From Enterococcus pallens ATCC BAA-351 (GTDB lineage Bacteria > Bacillota > Bacilli > Lactobacillales > Enterococcaceae), in NCBI RefSeq assembly GCF_000407485.1, contig NZ_ASWD01000007.1, positions 186,001-250,000 on the forward strand: a DNA stretch of 64,000 nucleotides. Direction: 5' to 3'. This document shows, piece after piece, positions 17,237 through 25,834 of the stretch. Under the pieces are notes generated by a model, which saw nothing but the letters and a program-made list of their open reading frames with translations, did not search any database and was not told the DNA's origin. Numbering within the stretch: the first letter of the stretch is position 1; each line of letters opens with the position of its first letter. The translations under genes were made by a program, and so were the position numbers.

Positions 17237-17545
17237 CTATTCTTCTTCACTCATGAATGTGTTGAAAACTTCTTCGATCATATCCCATTCAGCGTCTGTT
17301 TCGATTTGCAGCAATTCACCTTCGCTGCCATCTTCGTTTTCTACATACGCGTAAGCTTGTAATTCTACATCTTCATCCTCGGGAGCACCAGCTGGATAAA
17401 GTAAAACATAATTGCGGTTAAATTCTTCTTGTCCGTCAATTGTTAGTAAAATTTCATACAGGGTTTCATTTCCTTCGTCATCTACCAAGGTAATCATTTC
17501 ATGTTCGTGATCATGGTCATGATCGTGAGTGTGTTCGTGTGCCAT
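17237..17545 (-). CDS. DUF1292 (YrzB-like) protein
   Basis: A 102-residue acidic protein with a His/Asp-rich N-terminus ([14 protein letters not shown]) followed by the DUF1292 core ([36 protein letters not shown]). ATG at 17543-17545, with GAGG 7 nt upstream. It is always found after ruvX in this group. Function unknown; the His-rich tail could bind metal. Confidence 0.9.
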   Translation of the reverse strand: MAHEHTHDHDHDHEHEMITLVDDEGNETLYEILLTIDGQEEFNRNYVLLYPAGAPEDEDVELQAYAYVENEDGSEGELLQIETDAEWDMIEEVFNTFMSEEE

Positions 17546-17560
17546 TTGCATTCCTCTTTT

Positions 17561-17989
17561 CTAAAATTTATTGCTGGTTCGGTCGAGATAATTTTGCAAA
17601 ATCATCACTGCAGCAACTTTATCAATTACTTTTTTTCGTTTAGAACGCGACGTATCAGCTTGTTCAACCAACATGCGTTCAGCCTGAACGGTGGTTAAGC
17701 GTTCATCTTGATACTCAACAGGCAGATCAAAAAGCTCTTTGATCTTTTCACCGTATTCCATCGAGGCCTCGGCACGAGGACCAATGGAATTATTCATGTT
17801 TTTGGGCAGGCCTACTACGAAACGGTCCACCTTGTATTCTTTGACTAATTCCTTCAATCGTTCAAAACCGAATTCGCCTTTGTGTTCGTTAATTCGGATG
17901 ATTTCAATTCCCTGTGCAGTCCATCCAAATGGGTCGCTTACTGCCACACCCACTGTTTTAGAACCAACATCTAATCCCATGACTCTCAT
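17561..17989 (-). CDS. ruvX: YqgF/RuvX-family nuclease (16S rRNA processing / Holliday-junction resolvase-like)
   Basis: A 142-residue RNase H-fold protein: [16 protein letters not shown] carries the first catalytic Asp, [11 protein letters not shown] the middle strand, and QDERLTT and the C-terminal Asp (KKVIDKVAA) the rest of the site. Family members mature the 16S rRNA 5' end. Its ATG overlaps the ireB stop as ATGA. Confidence 0.95.
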   Translation of the reverse strand: MRVMGLDVGSKTVGVAVSDPFGWTAQGIEIIRINEHKGEFGFERLKELVKEYKVDRFVVGLPKNMNNSIGPRAEASMEYGEKIKELFDLPVEYQDERLTTVQAERMLVEQADTSRSKRKKVIDKVAAVMILQNYLDRTSNKF

Positions 17990-18255
17990 GGAAGATCAAT
18001 ACCGTGGTTAGATAGATAATATTTCACTAACACTTCCATCACTTCATCACGTTCGTGGCGACGAATTAAGTTTCGCGCATCTTGGTAACGTGGAATATAC
18101 GCTGGATCTCCTGACAATAAATACCCAACGATTTGGTTGATTGGGTTGTATCCTTTTTCTGCTAAAGCATTATAGACGATCGTTAAAGTTTCGCTGATTT
18201 CTTTCTTGCGATTGTCATCAAAATCAAAACGAACTGTTTCATCTGTATATCCCAT
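17986..18255 (-). CDS. ireB: IreB, regulatory phosphoprotein (DUF965)
   Basis: An 89-residue protein starting [14 protein letters not shown]. In E. faecalis IreB is phosphorylated by the PASTA kinase IreK at Thr4 and Thr7, both present here, and limits intrinsic cephalosporin resistance. The ATG at 18253-18255 has GAGGTG upstream; the longer in-frame start is not supported. First gene of ireB-ruvX-DUF1292; alaS, the usual upstream neighbour, is not in place. Confidence 0.96.
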   Translation of the reverse strand: MGYTDETVRFDFDDNRKKEISETLTIVYNALAEKGYNPINQIVGYLLSGDPAYIPRYQDARNLIRRHERDEVMEVLVKYYLSNHGIDLP

Positions 18256-18560
18256 AAAGCTACACCTCTTTCTCAAAGTTTTCACACTTACCATTTTACT
18301 AAAAGAAGCACCAACTTACAAATATTGAATTCATTTATCCTAGACTTTCCGCGTTTTTCCTCAGTATTCGATTAGAAGTAGTCGGATAAGATTAGGTTTT
18401 TACTCGAACATACTGAATAAATAATTTTTTAACAACTATTTTGGGAAAAGATTTTCCGGTCTTTATCCATTCTTTTCTGCTATGAGAAGGTTCACATAAG
18501 TCTATTCAGTTAGCAAAATTGATGATAAAATTTACTCATAATCAACAGAAAGAAGGAAAA
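18256..18560. other. Divergent intergenic region, no clear signal
   Basis: This 305-bp A+T-rich stretch lies between the divergent ireB operon and a plus-strand lipoprotein gene and must hold both promoters. No hexamer pair was convincing. Confidence 0.4.
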
Positions 18561-19385
18561 ATGATGAAAAAGCTGGGGAGCGTTTGTTTCGTATTAGTGA
18601 TTACTTTTTTGCTCGCAGGCTGCAGCAGTAAAGTGACTGTAAAAGATTTAAAGGCTCATGACTGGCAATTGGATATCAAAAAGAATGATGAGTCCATCAA
18701 TTACTTGGCTACTTTCAGCGACGAGGTAATGACACTATCTTTTGATACTTCGGATATGAAGTCTGAATCCTCCAACGAGTGGGAAAAAATGGGAGAAGAT
18801 TTCGGTAAGCAGTTGTTAGAAAACATGAAATTTAAAGTTCAATACTCCTTGAAAGGTAACAGCATCCACCTTAAAAACAAGGACCTTGACCTAGATAATG
18901 ATTATACCATCAAAAAGGACAATAAAAATTTAGTGCTGACTCCTGAAAAAAAGGGGGAAAAACTTATTTTGAAACCTTATAAAAAAACTAAAAGCAGCTC
19001 GAAGACAACTGACACTACTACAACAACGACTAAAACTTCCAGTTCGACTTCTTCCAACAGTTCAAGGTCGTCTTCTACTGAAAATGCCAACCAACAGTCA
19101 ATTGATGAACAAAACGCTTCCTTAGAAGCCTTCCTTAGTGAACAGCAAGCCTCTCAAGAAGCGGAAGCTTCACGAGAATACGCTGAAGCTAAAGCCTCAA
19201 TTGATGCTGACAATGCTAGTTGGGAGGTAGAGTCTCGGCGTCGAGAGGCGGAACAACAGGCTTCAGTTGATGCTGAAAACGCGCGTTACGCAGCTGAAGA
19301 GGAGGCAGAACGTTTACGGATGCAAGCCGAAGTAGATGCCCAGAATGCTTCGATCGATGCTGAGAATGCCCGCCAAGCTGAATAA
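18561..19385 (+). CDS. Lipoprotein with Ser/Thr linker and Ala/Glu/Asp repeat C-terminus
   Basis: A 274-residue lipoprotein. Signal peptide with lipobox LLAGC (Cys about 22); an N-terminal beta-rich domain (about 25-145) that ends with a Lys-rich segment; a Ser/Thr linker (about 147-185); then a C-terminal coiled coil (about 190-274) built on a degenerate A-S-x-D-A-x-N-A unit seen about five times (SIDEQNAS, SIDADNAS, SVDAENAR, VDAQNAS, SIDAENAR). GAAGG lies 4-7 nt before a double ATG. The family is not recognised; the helical repeat could span or bind the wall. Confidence 0.75.
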   Translation: MMKKLGSVCFVLVITFLLAGCSSKVTVKDLKAHDWQLDIKKNDESINYLATFSDEVMTLSFDTSDMKSESSNEWEKMGEDFGKQLLENMKFKVQYSLKGNSIHLKNKDLDLDNDYTIKKDNKNLVLTPEKKGEKLILKPYKKTKSSSKTTDTTTTTTKTSSSTSSNSSRSSSTENANQQSIDEQNASLEAFLSEQQASQEAEASREYAEAKASIDADNASWEVESRRREAEQQASVDAENARYAAEEEAERLRMQAEVDAQNASIDAENARQAE

Positions 19386-19424
19386 TAATCCGCGTTACTT
19401 ATATGATTAAACTTCTTCAACAAC

Positions 19425-19455
19425 AAAAAGCAGCGGACTCGTGCCACTGCTTTTT
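19425..19455. terminator. Bidirectional terminator between convergent genes
   Basis: AAAAAGCAG (19425-19433) pairs with CTGCTTTTT (19447-19455), giving a T-run on both strands. Confidence 0.85.
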
Positions 19456-19464
19456 GCCTGTTCT

Positions 19465-20568
19465 TTAATTGGTAAATTCTTCGACTAGTGAAAGCAATAT
19501 TTCCAGCATTTGATGCAAATCAGTTATGGCAATAGTTTCATCTACTGAATGAATATTTTGCATATTCGTTGATAGGTTTACCGCGTTGATTCCCCGCATT
19601 CGATAGACATTGGCATTGCTTCCTCCACCACAGGCTGCTCCCTGATAACGGACACTTTGTTTTTCGCAGGCTTTCTTGAAAGGTACGATCAAGTCATCTT
19701 GATCATTAATTTTGTAACCTGGAGTTCCATAACTTAGATTTTCTTCAAAAATAGCCTCATTTATTTTACATACTCTTTGGAACTCGTCTTTTACATAATC
19801 AATTAAGGCTTCTAGCTTGTCCTGATCGAAGCTTCTAGCTTCAAACTGCATTTCTACCTTACCCATCACTACATTTGTAGCGCTGCCTCCATGGACTACT
19901 CCAATATTACAGGTTGTTTCTTGATCCACTCGCCCCATCGGAATATGATTAATTGCTTCTGCAGCAACAACTAAAGCATTAACTCCTTTTTCAGGACAAA
20001 CACCAGCATGGGCTTCTTTTCCGATAATTCGCAAAGTCCCTTTACAGCCATGAGGGGTTTGCACTACTGCTGTACCTAGAGGACCTTCTCCATCCAGCAC
20101 ATACGCAAAGTCAATCTCCTGCAAATAGCTAGGATCAAGTTGTTTAGCCCCCTGCAAACTTTGTTCCTCACAAACCGTAAACAAGAAAGTAATGGCCGGA
20201 TGTAAATCCCTCCGCACTAAATGATCGATCATGGAAAGCATTAACGCAATTCCACTTTTGTCATCAGCACCCAAAATAGTTGATCCATTACTTCGAATGA
20301 TCCCCTCCGTGATTTGCGGCTTCACCTGCTCACAAGGTCTGACCGTATCCATATGCGCATCGAATAGCAGTTTAGATCCCTTTCCAGGAAGCTGAACAAT
20401 CAAATTACCAGTAGTACCTCCAATTTTCTCACCAGTATTATCTTCTATAATATTCAGCTGAGAGTAGTGCGACAGGTAGTCCTTAATATAATCAGCAACC
20501 GCTCGTTCCTGCTTTGATGGAGAAGAAATTTTGACTAAGTCTAGAAATAACTCAGTGACATCCTTCAT
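19465..20568 (-). CDS. M20-family metallopeptidase (peptidase T-like)
   Basis: A 367-residue cytosolic zinc aminopeptidase. The metal ligands are visible: HMDTV (about residue 75), GADDKSG (about 105), the catalytic CEEQ (about 140) and DGEG, plus a C-terminal IHSVDE. The dimerisation domain starts around HAGVCPEKG. It cleaves di- or tripeptides or N-acyl amino acids; exact substrate unknown. ATG at 20566-20568 follows AAAGGA by 8 nt, overlapping the regulator stop. It is the last gene of the PTS/C-S lyase operon, suggesting a peptide-linked or amino-acid-linked sugar substrate. Confidence 0.88.
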   Translation of the reverse strand: MKDVTELFLDLVKISSPSKQERAVADYIKDYLSHYSQLNIIEDNTGEKIGGTTGNLIVQLPGKGSKLLFDAHMDTVRPCEQVKPQITEGIIRSNGSTILGADDKSGIALMLSMIDHLVRRDLHPAITFLFTVCEEQSLQGAKQLDPSYLQEIDFAYVLDGEGPLGTAVVQTPHGCKGTLRIIGKEAHAGVCPEKGVNALVVAAEAINHIPMGRVDQETTCNIGVVHGGSATNVVMGKVEMQFEARSFDQDKLEALIDYVKDEFQRVCKINEAIFEENLSYGTPGYKINDQDDLIVPFKKACEKQSVRYQGAACGGGSNANVYRMRGINAVNLSTNMQNIHSVDETIAITDLHQMLEILLSLVEEFTN

Positions 20569-20580
20569 GATATTCATCCT

Positions 20581-22323
20581 TTACTTTTCTACAAAACGAA
20601 TAAATTCGTCATAGGTTTCGATTGTCGCCAGCTGCTCTTCGTGCTCCTGCAAATAGCGATACAGAAATTTAAAAATATTGATCGACTTATTCACATTTGG
20701 GTTCATCATCGTCAGTAAAACATGGGAAACCATGGTCGTTTCCACCATTACAGGCTTGTCCAAATGGATATAGATACAAATGACAAAATTTTCGCGCTTG
20801 CTGATACAATGAGGGACCGAGTAATTATTAATCAATAGTGGATTGCCTGATTTTTCCCGCTCAATAATTTTCGTTGCTTCCTCCCGTGAAATAACTAAAG
20901 ACTCTTCCAAACGAGAGCAAATTCGTTCCAAAATCTCAAACCAGCTTTCATTCTTTTGCACATGGTAAGTGAAGCTGTACTCCTTTGGAAAAATCGTTTG
21001 CAGATTATACCCAATACTAATGTTTTCAGCAATCGCTTTTAAATCGGCCAGATCATTTTCACTAAGAATATACTCCGTGTTAAATACCGGCAATTGAACA
21101 TCGATAGTCGTACCTGAGCTGTTAATAATTAATGAATAATCCTTAAGATTGACTTCCTGCAAAGAATCAACAATTTCAACCTGACAATTGGAGATTGTCG
21201 ATTCAATCAGTTGACGATTAATATTGGCGATCGAATTCACCAGCGAATAGATCAGAATTTGATGATTTTTCTTCATCATTTCTTCCATTCCTACCGTGAA
21301 ATACAAGCCGACCAAATCACCATTTGTAATTCGGTATTCATAGAATTTCTTCATGTAGTTGATGAAGACAATCCCCAAATCAAAGGCAAAAGGATACAGG
21401 GCTTTAATATTAGAAATATTATGAATTTCCTTATTCTTCAAAAAAGTCGGATAACACAAAATCCGCTTCAAATGATGATACAGCTGTTTGGGCAAGTCTG
21501 AATTTGAGAAGGTAATATTATTTTCCTGCTCAATCACTTGTAGTACCCGCTGAATTTGATCAATTGTTAAATTCAAGTTGGTTTCAACACAATAATCAGA
21601 GAGCATGCTTAAACTGCGAATGGTTTGCGGTGTATAATTTAGCCCGCAGGCTTCATAGAGATGCTCAAAATCCTCGTTCTCTTCCGCTGCTGAATTCGGG
21701 AACAACATGCAAGCAATAAACAGATTGGCCAGTTGGCTATCCATCACATTAGGGAAATAATCATTAATTCGTTTAGAATGCTTTAGTTGAGATAACAATA
21801 GCTCATACTTTTCCGGAGTTACCTGAGCCAGCTCTAAATAATATTTCAGATTCGTTCCTACCAAATTACTCAGTAAAAAGCATTTAGTTACGTCTGATTC
21901 TGCTAAATGATGGCCTTTATGCGACACTCCAATAGTTAAAACCGAGGAATACATCTCCTTAATTACCCCCATTTTTTCAGAAGCGGTAATTCGGGAAACA
22001 AACAACAAATCGGCTAAATATTCAATCGTCACAAATTCATTCATAATCAGCTGATACAAAATGATTTGCTCGTCGTTAATGTTTTTCATCATTAATTCTT
22101 CATATCGATCATAGTCGGTAATCGTAATAGTATAGCCTTGTTGTTCTGGACGTACAATCAGCTCTCCCACATTATTGGTTTCTAGGAATAGTTTGATACT
22201 GGAAAGATCCCGCATAATCGTCCGTTTTGACTTAACAACAATTTTGGCAATTTCATCAGCTCGAATTGGCGAAGGAGCTTTCGTCAGCAACTCGATAATG
22301 ATGTATTGTCTTTCATTTAACAT
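20581..22323 (-). CDS. PRD/EIIA-containing transcriptional activator (MtlR/ManR-like), degenerate EIIB
   Basis: A 580-residue regulator: winged-helix domains (about 1-130), PRD region (about 190-390), an EIIB-like segment (about 395-440) and a C-terminal EIIA type-2 domain (about 460-580). EIIA His is present in SVPHC. The PRD has LYHHLKRIL, but the second site reads GLYFTVGMEE, where a His is usual, and the EIIB-like segment (IYSLVNSIANINRQ) lacks the phosphorylatable Cys. It should respond to the PTS through fewer sites than normal. ATG chosen at 22321-22323 (MLNERQY), after AAAGGATG; it overlaps the lyase gene. Confidence 0.88.
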   Translation of the reverse strand: MLNERQYIIIELLTKAPSPIRADEIAKIVVKSKRTIMRDLSSIKLFLETNNVGELIVRPEQQGYTITITDYDRYEELMMKNINDEQIILYQLIMNEFVTIEYLADLLFVSRITASEKMGVIKEMYSSVLTIGVSHKGHHLAESDVTKCFLLSNLVGTNLKYYLELAQVTPEKYELLLSQLKHSKRINDYFPNVMDSQLANLFIACMLFPNSAAEENEDFEHLYEACGLNYTPQTIRSLSMLSDYCVETNLNLTIDQIQRVLQVIEQENNITFSNSDLPKQLYHHLKRILCYPTFLKNKEIHNISNIKALYPFAFDLGIVFINYMKKFYEYRITNGDLVGLYFTVGMEEMMKKNHQILIYSLVNSIANINRQLIESTISNCQVEIVDSLQEVNLKDYSLIINSSGTTIDVQLPVFNTEYILSENDLADLKAIAENISIGYNLQTIFPKEYSFTYHVQKNESWFEILERICSRLEESLVISREEATKIIEREKSGNPLLINNYSVPHCISKRENFVICIYIHLDKPVMVETTMVSHVLLTMMNPNVNKSINIFKFLYRYLQEHEEQLATIETYDEFIRFVEK

Positions 22324-23503
22324 AGCTTTCATCCTTTAAGTAGTCCAGCGACTGCTTCATACGTTCTAAGCCTTCAATCATTTTTGCTCGAGGACAACCA
22401 AGATTCATTCGCAGGAAGCCTTGACCGTTTTCACCATAGACCTCACCACGCATAATCCCCACTTTACCAACATTTACCAATGCCTTCTGCAGCGTCTCAG
22501 AAGAATAGCCTAAGCCTCGTACATCCAACCAAGCCAAGTAAGTGGACTGCGGCAGTCGGAAAGCAATCTCCGGTAATTCTTCTTTAAGATAGTTAGCTAA
22601 GTAACTCATATTCCCTTCAATATACTCTACTAAAGAAGCTGTATAATCCTGGCATTGGTTATAGGCTGTCATTGTCGCAACCATCCCCATAATACTCGGC
22701 GAATTAACAAAATCTCGTTCTTTCGTTTGAAGGAGAAACAGATCTCTTACTTTTTTGGATGGGATCAACGCATAAGATCCCCCCAATCCAGGAATATTAA
22801 AGGTTTTAGAGGCTGAGTTGACAATGATTAAATTCTCACAGCTATTGTACCAATTCAACAACGGGTAGTGGGTATTTTTGAACAAAATCACATCACTATG
22901 AATTTCATCACTGATAATGGTTACCTGATGTTTTTGGCAAATTTTGATCATTTCAGTCATTTCCTGCTGCGAAAAAACCTTTCCGGTCGGATTATGCGGA
23001 GAACACAGCAAAAATACTTGACTCAGTGCAGCCTTTTCTTCAAACAAAGCAAAATCAATTTCGTAATTCGTTTCTCGATCTAACGGAACAGTCGCCATCC
23101 TGCGGTCATTTTTCTCAATCACATTAATGAAAGCATCATACATCGGATCAAACACTAAAATAGTGTCCTGCTCTTGCGTAAGCTGCCGTAATAATACAGA
23201 AATACTGTATAAGACACTTGGACTGTAAACCACCCAGTCACTTTCTACTGGTGTTTGATGAGTCCTGTGATAGTAGCTGCTGATGGCGTGTTTGAAGGCG
23301 TCGTGGTTCCAACGACTGTAACCAAAAATCCCATGATCCACTAGCTTCCTCAACTCTTCAAGAATAGCCGCAGGCGCCTGGAAATCCGTATCGGAAATAG
23401 AAAAGGGCAACAAATCCGCACGACCAAAGCGATCTTCAATAAAATCCCACTGCGTACTGTAGGTGTTTTTCCGTTCAATTATTCGATCAAAATTATCACT
23501 CAT
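22313..23503 (-). CDS. PatB/MalY-type PLP-dependent C-S lyase (cystathionine beta-lyase family)
   Basis: A 396-residue fold-type I PLP enzyme. The PLP lysine is in NSASKTFNIPGLGGS; LCSPHNPTGKVFS and ISDEIHSDVI are the usual cofactor motifs. PatB/MalY enzymes cleave cystathionine and other S-substituted cysteines, giving pyruvate, ammonia and a thiol. ATG at 23501-23503 follows GGAGG. It sits between a fructose-type PTS and its regulator, which is unusual for a methionine-cycle enzyme. Confidence 0.93.
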   Translation of the reverse strand: MSDNFDRIIERKNTYSTQWDFIEDRFGRADLLPFSISDTDFQAPAAILEELRKLVDHGIFGYSRWNHDAFKHAISSYYHRTHQTPVESDWVVYSPSVLYSISVLLRQLTQEQDTILVFDPMYDAFINVIEKNDRRMATVPLDRETNYEIDFALFEEKAALSQVFLLCSPHNPTGKVFSQQEMTEMIKICQKHQVTIISDEIHSDVILFKNTHYPLLNWYNSCENLIIVNSASKTFNIPGLGGSYALIPSKKVRDLFLLQTKERDFVNSPSIMGMVATMTAYNQCQDYTASLVEYIEGNMSYLANYLKEELPEIAFRLPQSTYLAWLDVRGLGYSSETLQKALVNVGKVGIMRGEVYGENGQGFLRMNLGCPRAKMIEGLERMKQSLDYLKDESYVK

Positions 23504-23571
23504 TTGTCTTACCTCCACCTAAGTAGGATAAGCGTGAGAAAAGATTGTCCCTTCTCTCACGCTCTCTTGGA

Positions 23572-25050
23572 TTATTTTTCTTCGATAACTTTACCTTGAA
23601 GGATCTCCTGCTGCTGCTTTTCAGCCAGTTTCTTCGCCGTATGTTTAATACGCATTTTTTTGAAGACTACGATGAACAGAATATTCGTTGCTACACCGAA
23701 AGCATAAGCTAGATAAAACGCCCAACCTGGAGTCATCAAACCAAGCAATGGATCAAATACACCAATTCCTGGTGCTAGTCGCTCAATGCCCAATAAAATA
23801 GTTACTACACCCGTCAAACCACCTGACAAGGTATTAGCAGTAATCATAGGAATTGGATCAGCCATAGCGAACGGAATTGCTGGCTCCGTCGCTACTGTAG
23901 CCCCTACTACAATTGCTGAAACAGCCGTATCGCGTTCTTCTTTTGAAAACATATTTGGCCAAATCATCGAAGCAAGCCCTGCCGCAACTGGTGGGACAGA
24001 AGCTACTACCCCAACAATTGCATACCAGATATAAACTTTTTCCGCTACTAGCGAGAAGCAGAAGAACCATGCAATTTTATTGATGGGACCACCCATATCA
24101 AAGGCTAACATCGCACCAATCAGGAATGCTAATGGAAGCTTGAACTCAGCAGGAACACCATTTAGGAAATTCAGCATCCCGCTCATCAAACCACCTAATA
24201 GCGGACCTACTAAATAGAAGGTTAAGGTACCAAAAATCAATATAGTCAAGAATGGAATAATGGTCAGGTTCATCAAGGATTTAACCGCTTGTGGATAGTT
24301 AAAGCCTTTAATCCATTTAACAAAGTAGCCAATCGCCAAACCAAAGAAGATCGCCCCAAAGAACCCACAGCCGGACTCAGTGCCCAACATTGTATTGTCA
24401 TTGGCAAAGTAAGTAATAATAAATGCTGGAGCTAAAGCCGGCTTGTCTCCGATACTATTAGCAATATACGCACCCATAATCGGAATCATAAACTTGAAGC
24501 CTAGATACCCAACCTGTTCCATGATCCAGGCAAATGATGCTCCGCCATCTTCAAAACCAGTGTAAGGCAACCCAAAACGCATCAATACATTGGCCAGTGC
24601 TACCAGCACCCCACCACCAATGACAAACGGTAAGGCTGCTGAGATTCCAGCCATTAGATGAGACATAATTGAGCCTTGCGGGGTATTTTGCTTGCCAAGC
24701 TTCACATTCGGCTTTTCACCTTCAAATAGCTCGGAACGTTCCTCCAAATGATCGAAAATCGTTTTGGCTTCTTTCAACGCATCGCTTACCTTTAAATTAA
24801 TCACTTTCTTGCCGTTAAAGCGTGCTCGATCAGAATCAGTCAATGACTTACCCATAGCCAAAATGACATAATCTGCTTCTGCGATTTGCTCGTCAGTCAA
24901 ATGATTTTCGACACCACTAGCTCCTTGCGTTTCCACATGGATTTCGTGCCCTAATTCTCGTGCCCGTTTTTCAAAGGCCTCTGCGACCATGTACGTGTGT
25001 GCAATGCCAGCTGGACAGTTGGTGATTGCGACTATTTTATACTTTTCCAT
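23572..25050 (-). CDS. PTS fructose-family transporter, EIIBC
   Basis: A 492-residue membrane permease fused to EIIB. The N-terminal EIIB (1-100) has the phospho-Cys in TNCPAGIAHTYM (about residue 13). The EIIC part (about 125-475) has some nine helices and the signature AFDMGGPINKIAWF. It imports and phosphorylates a sugar, using phosphate passed on from the EIIA of the gene upstream. ATG at 25048-25050 has AGGAGG upstream. Substrate unknown; fructose-family transporters also take mannosyl-glycerate and sugar adducts. Confidence 0.94.
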   Translation of the reverse strand: MEKYKIVAITNCPAGIAHTYMVAEAFEKRARELGHEIHVETQGASGVENHLTDEQIAEADYVILAMGKSLTDSDRARFNGKKVINLKVSDALKEAKTIFDHLEERSELFEGEKPNVKLGKQNTPQGSIMSHLMAGISAALPFVIGGGVLVALANVLMRFGLPYTGFEDGGASFAWIMEQVGYLGFKFMIPIMGAYIANSIGDKPALAPAFIITYFANDNTMLGTESGCGFFGAIFFGLAIGYFVKWIKGFNYPQAVKSLMNLTIIPFLTILIFGTLTFYLVGPLLGGLMSGMLNFLNGVPAEFKLPLAFLIGAMLAFDMGGPINKIAWFFCFSLVAEKVYIWYAIVGVVASVPPVAAGLASMIWPNMFSKEERDTAVSAIVVGATVATEPAIPFAMADPIPMITANTLSGGLTGVVTILLGIERLAPGIGVFDPLLGLMTPGWAFYLAYAFGVATNILFIVVFKKMRIKHTAKKLAEKQQQEILQGKVIEEK

Positions 25051-25062
25051 TTTCAATTCCTC

Positions 25063-25506
25063 CTATACGATGATTTGATTTATTTCTTCTAATACTTCTG
25101 GCTGCGAAGCATGTTTCAACGTATCGATAAAGTCATCATGAATCAAACGTCGTGAAATTTTTGATAAAGTCTTTAAATGGAAGTCATTCTGATCATCTGG
25201 TGCGATTAGACAAATAAATACATTGACTGGCTCATCATCTAATGCGTTCCATTCAATATCATTATCTGTACGCGCAACTAAGACACCCGCTTCCTTAACA
25301 ATGCTGTGACGTGCATGAGGAATGGCTACGCCATTGCCAAACCCAGTGGTACTTTCTTCTTCCCGCTTGCATAATTCTTGATAGAAAGTTTGAGCATCCG
25401 CTACTTTTCCCCGTTCAAATGCCAGCTGGGCTAACTGCTGTAAAACCTCCTTTTGCGTATTCGCTTTCAATTGAAAATTTGCATCTTTTTCAGTTAATTT
25501 ATCCAT
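25063..25506 (-). CDS. PTS fructose-family EIIA
   Basis: A 147-residue EIIA with active His in GVAIPHARH (about residue 64). It receives phosphate from HPr and passes it to the EIIBC 12 bp downstream. ATG at 25504-25506 (MDKLTEKD) has AAGGAG 6 nt upstream. First gene of the five-gene operon. Confidence 0.94.
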   Translation of the reverse strand: MDKLTEKDANFQLKANTQKEVLQQLAQLAFERGKVADAQTFYQELCKREEESTTGFGNGVAIPHARHSIVKEAGVLVARTDNDIEWNALDDEPVNVFICLIAPDDQNDFHLKTLSKISRRLIHDDFIDTLKHASQPEVLEEINQIIV

Positions 25507-25567
25507 AGTGAGCTCCTTCATATGATGGTATATTTTCTTATGAACCTATCTTACCCTTTTCTTAGAC

Positions 25568-25606
25568 AGTCAAAAATCATTACTTTGTCATCGAGTGATG
25601 GACAAA
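25568..25606 (-). promoter_or_regulatory. PTS operon promoter with proximal activator dyad
   Basis: Minus strand TTGACT (25573-25568) is a fair -35 box; the -10 region, GTAAGATAGG, is weak, as expected for an activated promoter. Just upstream is the dyad TTTGTC-N11-GACAAA (25584-25606). Confidence 0.55.
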
Positions 25607-25625
25607 TAATTACGGTTGTCTAGCT

Positions 25626-25648
25626 TTTGTCACTAACCAGGAGACAAA
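25626..25648 (-). promoter_or_regulatory. Distal copy of the TTTGTC-N11-GACAAA dyad
   Basis: Same half-sites and the same 11-nt spacer as at 25584-25606, with start-to-start distance 42 bp (four helical turns). Position upstream of the -35 box fits binding by the operon's own PRD/EIIA activator. Confidence 0.6.
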
Positions 25649-25659
25649 AAGTTAGATAC

Positions 25660-25715
25660 AAAAAGGCTTCGCAAACTCGCTTAGCTGCTTGCTGACAAAG
25701 CGAGTTTGTGAAGCC
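25660..25715 (-). terminator. Second hairpin between glnA and the PTS promoter
   Basis: An 18-bp stem with one mismatch (GGCTTCGCAAACTCGCTT at 25665-25682 with 25698-25715); on the minus strand it is followed by TTTTTGTA. It lies downstream of the glnA terminator and upstream of the PTS operon, so it may stop read-through into that operon. Confidence 0.7.
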
Positions 25716-25779
25716 GGACATCATTAATCATGGTGTAAGAAGAATATCACTTATGAAAAATTATACTTTTTTTAAAAAC

Positions 25780-25816
25780 AAAAAAAACCTAGTGAAGAAA
25801 AATTTCTCACTAGGTT
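25780..25816 (-). terminator. Terminator after glnA
   Basis: Minus strand AACCTAGTGA...TCACTAGGTT followed by TTTTTTGTTTTT. Confidence 0.9.
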
Positions 25817-25834
25817 GATTAGTTAAGTTAGGGA

